Source: an uncultured Erysipelotrichaceae bacterium (GTDB lineage Bacteria > Bacillota_I > Bacilli_A > Erysipelotrichales > Erysipelotrichaceae). From it: DNA of 6,336 bases. The stretch covers positions 1 through 6,336 of the forward strand of contig CALEMD010000047.1 of the NCBI GenBank assembly GCA_937902945.1, given 5' to 3'. The notes beneath the pieces are model-generated. The model saw only the letters and a program-made list of their open reading frames with translations, was not told where the DNA came from and did no database searches. The translations under genes were made by a program, and so were the position numbers. Below are positions 1 to 5,257 of this stretch, in pieces. Numbering within the stretch: the stretch's first letter is position 1; each line of letters begins with the position of its first letter.

Positions 1-188
1 CAACAGCACTGGGTGCAGCCCATCTCGCCGGCCTGGCAGTTGGTTTCTGGAATGACCTGGATGATCTGAATGGAACTGACCAGATAGACAGAACTTATAC
101 TCCTGCCTGCTGTGCTGCAGATGCGGATACACTGTATGAAAAGTGGCAGATGGCAGTTGCAGCTGCAAGAATGTTCCCTGTTGATTAG
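1..188 (+). CDS. glpK: Glycerol kinase, C-terminal end (5' truncated by window)
   Basis: Only the last 61 codons are present (frame starts at base 3, stop TAG at 186-188). Glycerol kinase phosphorylates glycerol to glycerol 3-phosphate with ATP in the cytoplasm. The fragment begins with ALGAAHLAGLAVGFW, the very conserved glycerol kinase segment in the C-terminal FGGY ATPase lobe. This is followed by an acidic linker (NDLDDL) and the D-R-T-Y-T-P stretch, which matches the family's usual D-R-x-F-x-P. It then ends with LYEKWQMAVAAAR, corresponding to the terminal helix (LYxxWxxAV) of the family. The gene ends normally, with no sign of frameshift. It is unrelated in function to the threonine T-box and thrS that follow, and an inverted repeat lies over its stop codon. 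I am confident of the family; a different FGGY sugar kinase is much less likely given the GFW motif. Confidence 0.93.
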   Translation, partial: TALGAAHLAGLAVGFWNDLDDLNGTDQIDRTYTPACCAADADTLYEKWQMAVAAARMFPVD

Positions 189-209
189 GCAAAGACTTGA
201 CTAATCAGC
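180..209 (+). repeat. Inverted repeat across the glpK stop codon
   Basis: GTTGATTAG (180-188) pairs with CTAATCAGC (201-209) around a 12-nt loop, giving 9 bp with one G-T pair. It contains the glpK stop codon. No T-run follows, so it is not a convincing intrinsic terminator. It may stabilise the glpK mRNA 3' end, or it may be a site near the thrS leader promoter, since the putative -35 (TTGACT, 197-202) falls partly in its 3' arm. The pairing is seen directly; the role is unknown. Confidence 0.4.
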
Positions 210-225
210 TGAGAAAGGGTAAAAC
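197..225 (+). promoter_or_regulatory. Candidate promoter for the T-box leader and thrS
   Basis: TTGACT (197-202, 5 of 6 to the sigma-70/SigA -35) is followed by a 17-bp spacer and TAAAAC (220-225, 4 of 6 to the -10). Transcription would start near base 232, just before the 5' strand of stem I of the T-box, which is where a T-box promoter should end. The -10 is weak, so the call rests mainly on spacing and position. Confidence 0.45.
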
Positions 226-404
226 AGTATTAAATACAGAGATTAAGACAAGATTCTGATGGATGAGCCACAGAGAATTCCGGTATTTGCTGAAAGCGGA
301 AGGACTGAGAGATCAGAGTTACTACTTATGAGTAGCGCCTCAATAGGCAGCCGCTATCCCGCGTTAAAGGAACAAAGAGTCCATATGAAACATATATGGG
401 AATT

Positions 405-431
405 AAGGTGGTACCGCGCAGAAGCGTCCTT
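405..431 (+). promoter_or_regulatory. T-box antiterminator
   Basis: AAGG (405-408) pairs with CCTT (428-431), and GCG (416-418) pairs with CGT (425-427). The 7-nt bulge TGGTACC (409-415) lies between them, the canonical antiterminator layout. The acceptor end of uncharged tRNA-Thr would pair with UGGU. Its 3' strand is also the 5' arm of the terminator, so the two structures exclude each other. Confidence 0.9.
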
Positions 432-452
432 ATTATATGAGGATGCTTTTTT
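422..452 (+). terminator. Intrinsic terminator of the thrS T-box
   Basis: AAGCGTCCT (422-430) pairs with AGGATGCTT (440-448), 9 bp with one G-T pair, around a 9-nt loop. The 3' arm runs into six T residues (447-452). It overlaps the antiterminator at 422-431, as a T-box attenuator requires. Confidence 0.92.
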
Positions 453-462
453 ATTGGCATCC
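441..462 (+). repeat. Alternative hairpin between terminator arm and thrS RBS
   Basis: GGATGC (441-446), the 3' arm of the terminator, is also fully complementary to GCATCC (457-462), which ends 2 nt before the thrS Shine-Dalgarno AAAGGAG (465-471). The T-run would form the loop. When the antiterminator forms, the freed 3' arm could fold into this second hairpin. Only the complementarity is observed; whether it folds or affects translation is unknown. Confidence 0.4.
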
Positions 463-476
463 ATAAAGGAGAAACC

Positions 477-2237
477 ATGATTAATTTTACTGAAGATGAA
501 AATCTAGCAACACTGAATCACAGCTGTGCGCATATGATGGCGCATGCAATCAAGCATATTTGGCCGCAGGCAATGTTCTGGGTAGGACCTGTTGTTGAAG
601 AAGGGTTTTATTATGATGTTGATTTAGGAGATGCAACAGTCAGCGATGACGATCTTGCTAAAATCGAAAAGGAAATGAAGAAAATTGCCAAAGACGGAAA
701 GCGCATAGTACGTCACGAAATCTCCAGAGATGAAGCTCTGAAGCAGTTTTCTGATGATCCCTATAAGATTGATCTGATTCAAAGAATGCCAGCCGATACA
801 AATATCTCCATGTATACGCAGGGAGACTATACGGATCTCTGCCGCGGTCCTCATGTGGATAATGAAAAACTCTGCCGCTATTTCAAATTGATTAAGCATT
901 CAGGTGCCTATTGGAAAGCTGATAAGAATAATAAGGTGCTGCAGAGAATCTACGGTGTATGCTTTCCAAGCCAGGAAGAGCTGGATAATTATCTAGCAGA
1001 ACTTGAGGATGCAAAGGCTAGGGATCATCGCAAGCTTGGCAAAGAATTGGAACTGTTCATTTTCTCGGATATTGTTGGTGCAGGCTTGCCGATGTATCTG
1101 CCTAATGGCTTTACAATCCGCAGAGCACTTTCTGACTACATAATGGATAAGGAGCTGGAACAGGGATATGTACATGTAGCAACACCATCTGTTGCAAACA
1201 CAAAACTATATAAAATATCCGGACACTGGGATCATTATAAAGATGATATGTTTCCAGCAATGCAGGATAGAAGAGATCCTGACAATGCTTATGTATTAAG
1301 ACCTATGAACTGTCCTGAGCACATGGTAATGTTTAAGTCAAAACTGCATTCATACCGTGATCTTCCTGTCAGAATTGCCGAGGTAGCAAATGATTTCCGT
1401 TTTGAAGCTTCAGGTGCTTTAACGGGTATTGAAAGAGCAAGAGCTTTTACGCAGAATGATTCACATATTTTCTGCCGACCGGATCAAATCGGTGAAGAAA
1501 TCAAAAATGTCACTAAGCTTATTCTTGATGTATATCATGACTTTGGATTTGAAAAGTATTCATTCCGTCTTTCTCTCAGAGATCCTAACAACAAGGAAAA
1601 GTACTTTGGACATGACGATCTTTGGGTAAAGAGCGAAAGTGAGCTCAGAGAAGTATTAAAGGAAATGAAAGTTCCATATTATGAAGCTGAAGGTGAAGCG
1701 GCGTTCTACGGTCCTAAGATCGATGTTCAGGTCAAATCTGCACTGGGACATGATGTTACGCTTTCAACAATTCAGCTTGATTATCAGCTGCCGGAAAGAT
1801 TTGAACTGGAATATGTTGATAATGACGGCACAAAGAAGAGACCGGTTGTCATCCATCGTGCAATTCTTGGATCTCTAGACCGCTTTATTGCATTCCTTCT
1901 TGAAGAAACAAAGGGAATTCTTCCGCTTTGGCTGGCACCTAAACAGGCTGTTGTCATCCCGGTTGCTCCTGATGCACATACTGAGTATGCAAAAAAGATT
2001 GCTTCAGAACTGAAGGCAATGGGTATCAGAGCAAGTGTTGATGACAGAAATGAAAAACTGGGATATAGAATCAGAGAAGCTCAGACTAAGAAAATACCTG
2101 TTGAAATTGTAGTTGGAGATGGTGAAGCCGCAAACAGCAGCGTTACGATCAGAAGATATGGCTCAAAAGAGCAGAAACAGATGTCTGCTGAAGATTTCTA
2201 CCGTGAAATCCGTGAAGAAATACGCTTAAGAAAATAA
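477..2237 (+). CDS. thrS: Threonyl-tRNA synthetase lacking the TGS domain
   Basis: This is a class II synthetase (586 aa) charging tRNA-Thr with threonine in the cytoplasm. The protein begins directly in the editing (SAD) domain, with H15-S-C-A-H19 and C122-R-G-P-H126 giving the HxxxH and CxxxH editing residues. The catalytic core follows (about 190-480): C279, H330 and H460 are the expected zinc ligands, motif 2 carries R308 and E310, and motif 3 is RAILGSLDRF (461-470). The anticodon-binding domain (about 486-586) includes the DDRNEKLGYRIREAQ segment. Most bacterial ThrRS proteins are about 640 aa with an N-terminal TGS domain; it is absent here. The start is set by AAAGGAG (465-471), 5 nt before the ATG, and the DNA immediately upstream is T-box leader, so no missing N-terminus is encoded. 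Motif 2 is somewhat divergent (SGALTGIERARAF). Expression is controlled by the T-box leader. Confidence 0.97.
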   Translation: MINFTEDENLATLNHSCAHMMAHAIKHIWPQAMFWVGPVVEEGFYYDVDLGDATVSDDDLAKIEKEMKKIAKDGKRIVRHEISRDEALKQFSDDPYKIDLIQRMPADTNISMYTQGDYTDLCRGPHVDNEKLCRYFKLIKHSGAYWKADKNNKVLQRIYGVCFPSQEELDNYLAELEDAKARDHRKLGKELELFIFSDIVGAGLPMYLPNGFTIRRALSDYIMDKELEQGYVHVATPSVANTKLYKISGHWDHYKDDMFPAMQDRRDPDNAYVLRPMNCPEHMVMFKSKLHSYRDLPVRIAEVANDFRFEASGALTGIERARAFTQNDSHIFCRPDQIGEEIKNVTKLILDVYHDFGFEKYSFRLSLRDPNNKEKYFGHDDLWVKSESELREVLKEMKVPYYEAEGEAAFYGPKIDVQVKSALGHDVTLSTIQLDYQLPERFELEYVDNDGTKKRPVVIHRAILGSLDRFIAFLLEETKGILPLWLAPKQAVVIPVAPDAHTEYAKKIASELKAMGIRASVDDRNEKLGYRIREAQTKKIPVEIVVGDGEAANSSVTIRRYGSKEQKQMSAEDFYREIREEIRLRK

Positions 2238-2246
2238 GCATTTTTT
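2224..2246 (+). terminator. Weak stem and T-run at the end of thrS
   Basis: GCTTA (2224-2228) and TAAGC (2235-2239) can pair around AGAAAA, one base before six T residues (2241-2246). The stem is only 5 bp, AT-rich and overlaps the thrS stop codon, so any termination would be inefficient. The stronger hairpin 24 nt further on is the better candidate. Confidence 0.3.
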
Positions 2247-2269
2247 CGAAATGTCTGCTGAAAAACAAC

Positions 2270-2302
2270 AAATATCCTGCCTTTGCAATAGGCAGGATAT
2301 TT
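2270..2302 (+). terminator. Strong hairpin after thrS, probable terminator
   Basis: AAATATCCTGCC (2270-2281) and GGCAGGATATTT (2291-2302) form a perfect 12-bp stem with a 9-nt loop. The T-run is short (ATATTTC) on the + strand, while the A-rich bases before it would give a T-rich run on the - strand. It lies between thrS and the hydrogenase-type operon and probably separates the two transcription units. With the short T-run, partial read-through is possible. Confidence 0.7.
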
Positions 2303-2326
2303 CATAAAGATTTGCCTGGAATATGC

Positions 2327-2347
2327 TTGAAATATAGGGTATTTAAA
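2327..2347 (+). promoter_or_regulatory. Dyad at the -35 region, candidate operator
   Basis: TTGAAATA (2327-2334) and TATTTAAA (2340-2347) form an inverted repeat matching at 7 of 8 positions around a 5-nt centre. It covers the place where a -35 element would lie for the extended -10 at 2361. A repressor or activator bound there would touch the promoter. AT-rich dyads also occur by chance, so this is tentative, and I cannot assign a regulator. Confidence 0.3.
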
Positions 2348-2357
2348 ACCTAAAGAA

Positions 2358-2366
2358 TGGTATAAT
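2358..2366 (+). promoter_or_regulatory. Extended -10 promoter of the hydrogenase-associated operon
   Basis: TGG followed by TATAAT (2361-2366) is a perfect extended -10 (TGnTATAAT). The bases 17 nt upstream (about 2338-2343) do not resemble TTGACA, as is common for extended -10 promoters. Transcription would start around 2373, leaving a leader of about 90 nt before the first gene. Its position after the thrS hairpin and before the first gene supports it as the operon promoter. Confidence 0.65.
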
Positions 2367-2463
2367 TTAACTGTTTTATGGGGGTTATATTCAAAGTGCA
2401 TGAAAGCGGTATCATGTACTGTATTTATCTGGATTCAGACTGATAATTAAAGGAGGAGCAGAA

Positions 2464-2964
2464 ATGAAAAAGTTGAATTCCGCTGCATTGCAGAAAATCA
2501 GTAAAATTGTTGAGGAAAACAAGGACAGACCTGGACCTACAATTGTCATGCTTCATAAAGTTCAGGATGAACTCGGCTACATTCCGTTTGAAGCGATGGA
2601 AAAGATTGCTGAAGCTGCTAAAACCAGTGTCGCTGAAGTTTACGGTGTAGTTACATTCTATGCAGGATTTACAACAGAACCACGCGGCAAGCATGTTATC
2701 AATGTATGTCTTGGAACTGCCTGCTATGTAAAGGGATCGCAGGCACTGATTGACGATGTCCTAAAAATGACAGAATCACCAATTAACGGTACTAGCAAAG
2801 ATGGACTGTTTTCACTTGATGCAACTAGATGCTTAGGTGCATGCGGCCTTGCACCTGTATGTGTTATTGACGGACAGGTTATTGGCAATGCAAATCAGAA
2901 CACCAAACTTCATGATGAAATTGAAGAAATTATCAGAAACGAGCGCAATACGGAAAGAGCCTGA
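2464..2964 (+). CDS. NuoE/HydC-type [2Fe-2S] subunit of a probable NAD(P)-linked [FeFe]-hydrogenase
   Basis: A 166-aa protein of the complex I 24-kDa (NuoE) family, a thioredoxin-fold ferredoxin carrying one [2Fe-2S] cluster. The four ligands are visible as C82-x4-C87 (CLGTAC) and C123-x3-C127 (CLGAC). The N-terminal helical region (about 8-60) and the motif EVYGVVTFYAGF (58-69) are typical, and full length is as expected. It should be a cytoplasmic electron-transfer subunit. In anaerobes lacking complex I, such proteins serve trimeric electron-bifurcating hydrogenases (HydC, HndA) or formate dehydrogenases. The start is set by AAAGGAGGAG (2449-2458) ahead of the ATG. It heads the operon, and the next gene begins 2 nt after its stop. 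The hydrogenase assignment is inference from downstream neighbours, because the NuoF-like and catalytic partners lie outside the window. Confidence 0.92.
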   Translation: MKKLNSAALQKISKIVEENKDRPGPTIVMLHKVQDELGYIPFEAMEKIAEAAKTSVAEVYGVVTFYAGFTTEPRGKHVINVCLGTACYVKGSQALIDDVLKMTESPINGTSKDGLFSLDATRCLGACGLAPVCVIDGQVIGNANQNTKLHDEIEEIIRNERNTERA

Positions 2965-2966
2965 GT

Positions 2967-3332
2967 ATGCTTGCTAAAGATATTGCTGAAATTGTTAATG
3001 CAAAACCGGTGGCAATATGGAACCATCATCTTCTTTCGAAGGACTATACTGCTGCTTTTGCAAGTGATCTGATGAGCGATGCTTTAGCAATGATTCAGGA
3101 TTATCCGGAATCAACGGTTCTTATTACAGGACTTTGCAATGCACAAGTTCTGAGAACATGTGAAATGCTGGATATCGAAATGATCTTATTTGTACGCGGT
3201 AAAAAGCTGAATGATGAATCTCTTGAAATTGCTAAGGAAATGGGTTTTAACATTTTCTGCACTGATCTGACGATGTATGAGACCTGTGGAATTCTCTATC
3301 AGAAAGGTCTTAAGGGCATATCATGTCATTGA
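2967..3332 (+). CDS. DRTGG-like domain protein (first of two)
   Basis: A 121-aa single-domain protein. The pattern D-L-M-S-D-A-L (34-40), then VLITGLCNAQVLRTCEML (51-68), FVRGKKL (75-81) and the end YETCGILYQKGL resembles the DRTGG family, although the literal D-R-T-G-G motif is not present. DRTGG domains occur next to CBS domains or in phosphotransacetylase-related proteins, and are thought to bind ligands; no reaction is established. There is no signal peptide or membrane segment. The gene starts 2 nt after the NuoE-like gene, with GGAAAGAG (2952-2959) as ribosome binding site, and its end overlaps the next gene by 10 nt. The shared transcript suggests a regulatory or ligand-sensing role for the hydrogenase system, which is inference. 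A second, divergent member lies at 4925-5257. Confidence 0.75.
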   Translation: MLAKDIAEIVNAKPVAIWNHHLLSKDYTAAFASDLMSDALAMIQDYPESTVLITGLCNAQVLRTCEMLDIEMILFVRGKKLNDESLEIAKEMGFNIFCTDLTMYETCGILYQKGLKGISCH

Positions 3333-3745
3333 ATAGAGTATTTGAAGTGGAAAAAGATGATTATGCCAATGCCGGCAGAGTAAGCAGTTCTATAAAGCAG
3401 ACACTGAGCCAGATAGGTGTTAAGCCGGAAATTTTAAGAAGAATTGCAGTTGCATGCTATGAAGCTGAAATCAATATGATCATTCATGCATGGGGCGGAA
3501 AAATATTTCTGAATGTAAGTGATGATGGAGAGATTAAACTTTTGTTCAAAGATGATGGACCTGGCATTGCCGATCTTGATAAGGCAATGACACCCGGTTT
3601 CTCAACTGCTGATGAAAAAGCAAGAGCAATGGGATTCGGTGCTGGCATGGGACTTCCGAATATAAAGCGTGTTTCTGATGAGTTTCATATAGAATCATCT
3701 TCATCTGGAACTACATTGGATCTTCTGTTTAAGGAGAGCAAATGA
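3323..3745 (+). CDS. RsbW-like GHKL ATPase / putative serine kinase or anti-sigma factor
   Basis: A 140-aa protein consisting of one ATP-binding GHKL domain of the anti-sigma/serine kinase kind. The N-box is E47-A-E-I-N51-M-I-I-H55-A, the G1 box is D77-D-G-P-G81-I, and the G2 box is GFGAGMGLPNIK (103-114). All ATP-contact residues expected for activity are present. There is no histidine phosphoacceptor domain, so it is not a normal two-component sensor kinase. It resembles RsbW/SpoIIAB, which phosphorylate a STAS partner on serine and hold sigma factors. No STAS protein or sigma factor is encoded nearby, so its target is unknown. It overlaps the preceding gene by 10 nt, with TAAGGG (3311-3316) as ribosome binding site, and overlaps the next by the ATGA junction (3742-3745). 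Confidence 0.88.
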   Translation: MSLNRVFEVEKDDYANAGRVSSSIKQTLSQIGVKPEILRRIAVACYEAEINMIIHAWGGKIFLNVSDDGEIKLLFKDDGPGIADLDKAMTPGFSTADEKARAMGFGAGMGLPNIKRVSDEFHIESSSSGTTLDLLFKESK

Positions 3746-4938
3746 GCAATAAGACGGTAGTGACATATACATTGAGCAGATGTGTAAAGTGCCTGAAATG
3801 CATTAAGGCATGTCCTTCGAGTGCGCTTTCTATGGAAAACAATCGCATTCATGTGGACAAGAACAGATGTCTTAACTGCGGACACTGCATCAGTGCATGT
3901 CATTCAAAAGGACTGCTTGCACAGGGAAGTACGCTGGATGATATAGCAAGTTATGATTATACCGTCTGCATGATACCGAGTGCGCTGATCAGTGACTGCG
4001 GCTCAATAACGGAGGCACAGGAGCTTTTCTATGCCATCAAAATGCTCGGCTTTGATGAAGTTGTCGATATAACTGATATTGAGGGACAGGTGATGAAAGA
4101 GGGGCAGCTTCTTGCGGAAGCAGGAAGCAAATCACAGATTGCATCTTTCTGTCCTGTAATCAATCTTCTGATAGAAAAAAATTATCCAATGCTTCTCGAT
4201 CATATACTGCCGCTGAAGTATCCTAGTGAAATTGCTGCGGCACAGATAAGGAAGCGTACGGAAGGCAAGGGAAGAGTTGGAATATTCAACTGCTGCGAAT
4301 GCGAAGCAAAGCTTGCTTTGGCTAAATATCCATATGGCAACAATCAGTATGAAACGGATCATGCACTTGCTATCGTAGATATTTTTCCGAAGATTAAGCA
4401 GAATATGCATACTGGAACCGTACCTGTAAGCTTTTGCAGAGAAGGGCTGCAGTCGATCAATCCTGCGGTAATGATGCAGAAAGAAGACTATCTCATTGCA
4501 GACGGCTTTGATAAGGTTCAGAGCATTCTAGATATGGAAGAGTTTGGACTGCTGGATAGTTTCCGTCTGCTGACACTGTTTCCATGTTTCAACGGATGCA
4601 TTGGCGGACATCTGCTATGGGGCAACAGCTACTTAAATAGGAATAATATTCATGCTCTGACAAATGAGAATGCTAAGAATAGTTCTTCTGTTCCTTTTGA
4701 AAGCATGTACAGTTCAGAACTTGGCAGACCTGCTGATGATAAACGCAGTTTTCATGAAAAGATGTCATTCTTCAGTCAGGTAAATGAAAAGCTTGATGAT
4801 CTTCCAGGATATGACTGCAGCGCTTGCGGCATGCAGACCTGCAGAATTATGGCAGAAGAGATTGTCAAAGGAAATAAGACACTGAACGACTGCAGGATAC
4901 TTACGGCCTTGAAGGAGAGAAAAAATGAACGTGAATGA
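3742..4938 (+). CDS. Multi-FeS protein with degenerate [FeFe]-hydrogenase H-cluster domain (HsfB-like candidate sensor)
   Basis: A 398-aa cytoplasmic protein with three parts. Residues 14-53 hold two [4Fe-4S] ferredoxin motifs (C14-x2-C17-x2-C20-x3-C24 and C43-x2-C46-x2-C49-x3-C53). Residues about 70-300 match the Fe-only hydrogenase large-subunit C-terminal domain. SFCPV with C137 stands for loop L1, CCECEAK with C184, C185 and C187 for L2, and C282-FNG-C286-IGG for L3. Residues about 350-390 form a small FeS domain (C359, C362, C367, C384). The cysteines that would hold the H-cluster [4Fe-4S] remain. In L1, however, the proton-relay cysteine of true hydrogenases (TSCCP) is F136, and the L3 GGGQP is lost, so catalysis is unlikely. 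An electron-transfer or redox/H2-sensing role is inferred. The domain set resembles HsfB-type proteins. AAGGAG at 3731-3736 supports the start, and the gene overlaps the next by 14 nt. Confidence 0.85.
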   Translation: MSNKTVVTYTLSRCVKCLKCIKACPSSALSMENNRIHVDKNRCLNCGHCISACHSKGLLAQGSTLDDIASYDYTVCMIPSALISDCGSITEAQELFYAIKMLGFDEVVDITDIEGQVMKEGQLLAEAGSKSQIASFCPVINLLIEKNYPMLLDHILPLKYPSEIAAAQIRKRTEGKGRVGIFNCCECEAKLALAKYPYGNNQYETDHALAIVDIFPKIKQNMHTGTVPVSFCREGLQSINPAVMMQKEDYLIADGFDKVQSILDMEEFGLLDSFRLLTLFPCFNGCIGGHLLWGNSYLNRNNIHALTNENAKNSSSVPFESMYSSELGRPADDKRSFHEKMSFFSQVNEKLDDLPGYDCSACGMQTCRIMAEEIVKGNKTLNDCRILTALKERKNERE

Positions 4939-5257
4939 ATTGATTGAAAAGACTGGATGGAAATGTCTGAATCATCCTGCTGATCTGTCAAAAAATGTAA
5001 ATGGTGTTTTCTGCGGTGATCTGCTTAGCTGGGTTATGGGAAAAGGACAGCCTGAACAGGCTTGGATCACTGTCCAGGTGCATATCAATTCTGTTGCTGT
5101 AGCAGTTCTCAGAGAGTTCAGCTGTATTGTATTTGCTGATGAAGCTGCAGTGACAGAAGAAATCATCCGCAAGGCAGATGAAGAGAATCTTCCGCTTCTT
5201 GCTAGTTCTTTGCCAGTATATGAAACTGCTGAAAAACTAATGGAGCTTGGCCTGTAA
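4925..5257 (+). CDS. DRTGG-like domain protein (second of two)
   Basis: A 110-aa single-domain protein with GDLLSWVMGKG (31-41), AWITVQVHINSVAVA (46-60), then an I-V-F-A-D segment (68-72) and a helical end (ETAEKLMELGL). This is the fold pattern of DRTGG-like proteins and runs parallel to the 121-aa protein at 2967-3332. Compare GDLLSWVM with SDLMSDAL, and WITVQVHIN with LITGLCNAQ. The two are diverged paralogues rather than a recent duplication. The literal DRTGG signature is missing. Function is unknown; ligand binding is the likeliest role. The start is supported by AAGGAG (4912-4917) 7 nt upstream. It begins inside the end of the FeS gene and shares one base (TAATG) with the PHP gene, so expression is probably coupled to both. 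Confidence 0.75.
   Translation: MNVNELIEKTGWKCLNHPADLSKNVNGVFCGDLLSWVMGKGQPEQAWITVQVHINSVAVAVLREFSCIVFADEAAVTEEIIRKADEENLPLLASSLPVYETAEKLMELGL

Larger units (their letters stand above)
228..452 (+). ncRNA. Threonine-specific T-box riboswitch leader of thrS
   Basis: This leader controls thrS by sensing uncharged tRNA-Thr. Stem I is visible. A lower stem (TAAG 244-247 with CTTA 325-328) and an upper stem (ATTCTGAT 253-260 with ATCAGAGT 312-319) enclose an internal loop holding ACT at 321-323, a threonine codon followed by the usual purine. Below it, CAGAGAT and TATGAG look like the GA/kink-turn motif. The distal part has AGAGA (272-276) and the TTCCG/CGGAA hairpin (278-282 with 297-301). A stem II-like stretch (CCGCTATCCCGCG, 351-363) follows, then stem III (CCATAT 381-386 with ATATGG 394-399). 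The T-box sequence AAGGTGGTACCGCG (405-418) has its UGGU bulge at 409-412, predicting a tRNA with A73-CCA. The ACU specifier and the downstream thrS agree. Fine pairings were drawn by eye. Confidence 0.95.

Noticed and set aside
259..480. A 73-codon open frame on + ahead of thrS
   Set aside because: It lies wholly inside the T-box leader. Its sequence is explained by stem I, stem III, antiterminator and terminator, it has no RBS, and its product resembles nothing.
2361..2380. Possible Rex (NADH-sensing repressor) site near the operon promoter
   Set aside because: TTTAACTGTTTTA resembles only part of a Rex half-site, and no matching inverted half is present at the right spacing.
2198..2401. 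A 67-codon open frame on - between thrS and the NuoE-like gene
   Set aside because: It spans the thrS end, the strong hairpin and the operon promoter. No RBS and no recognisable protein.
2400..2450. A 17-codon frame in the operon leader, possibly a leader peptide
   Set aside because: The G-run upstream (2380-2384) is too far from the ATG for an RBS. There is no run of regulatory codons and no paired terminator/antiterminator after it.
2425..2694. An 89-codon open frame on - over the NuoE-like gene
   Set aside because: It is antisense to a well-supported conserved gene and is composed of cysteine- and phenylalanine-rich shadow sequence.
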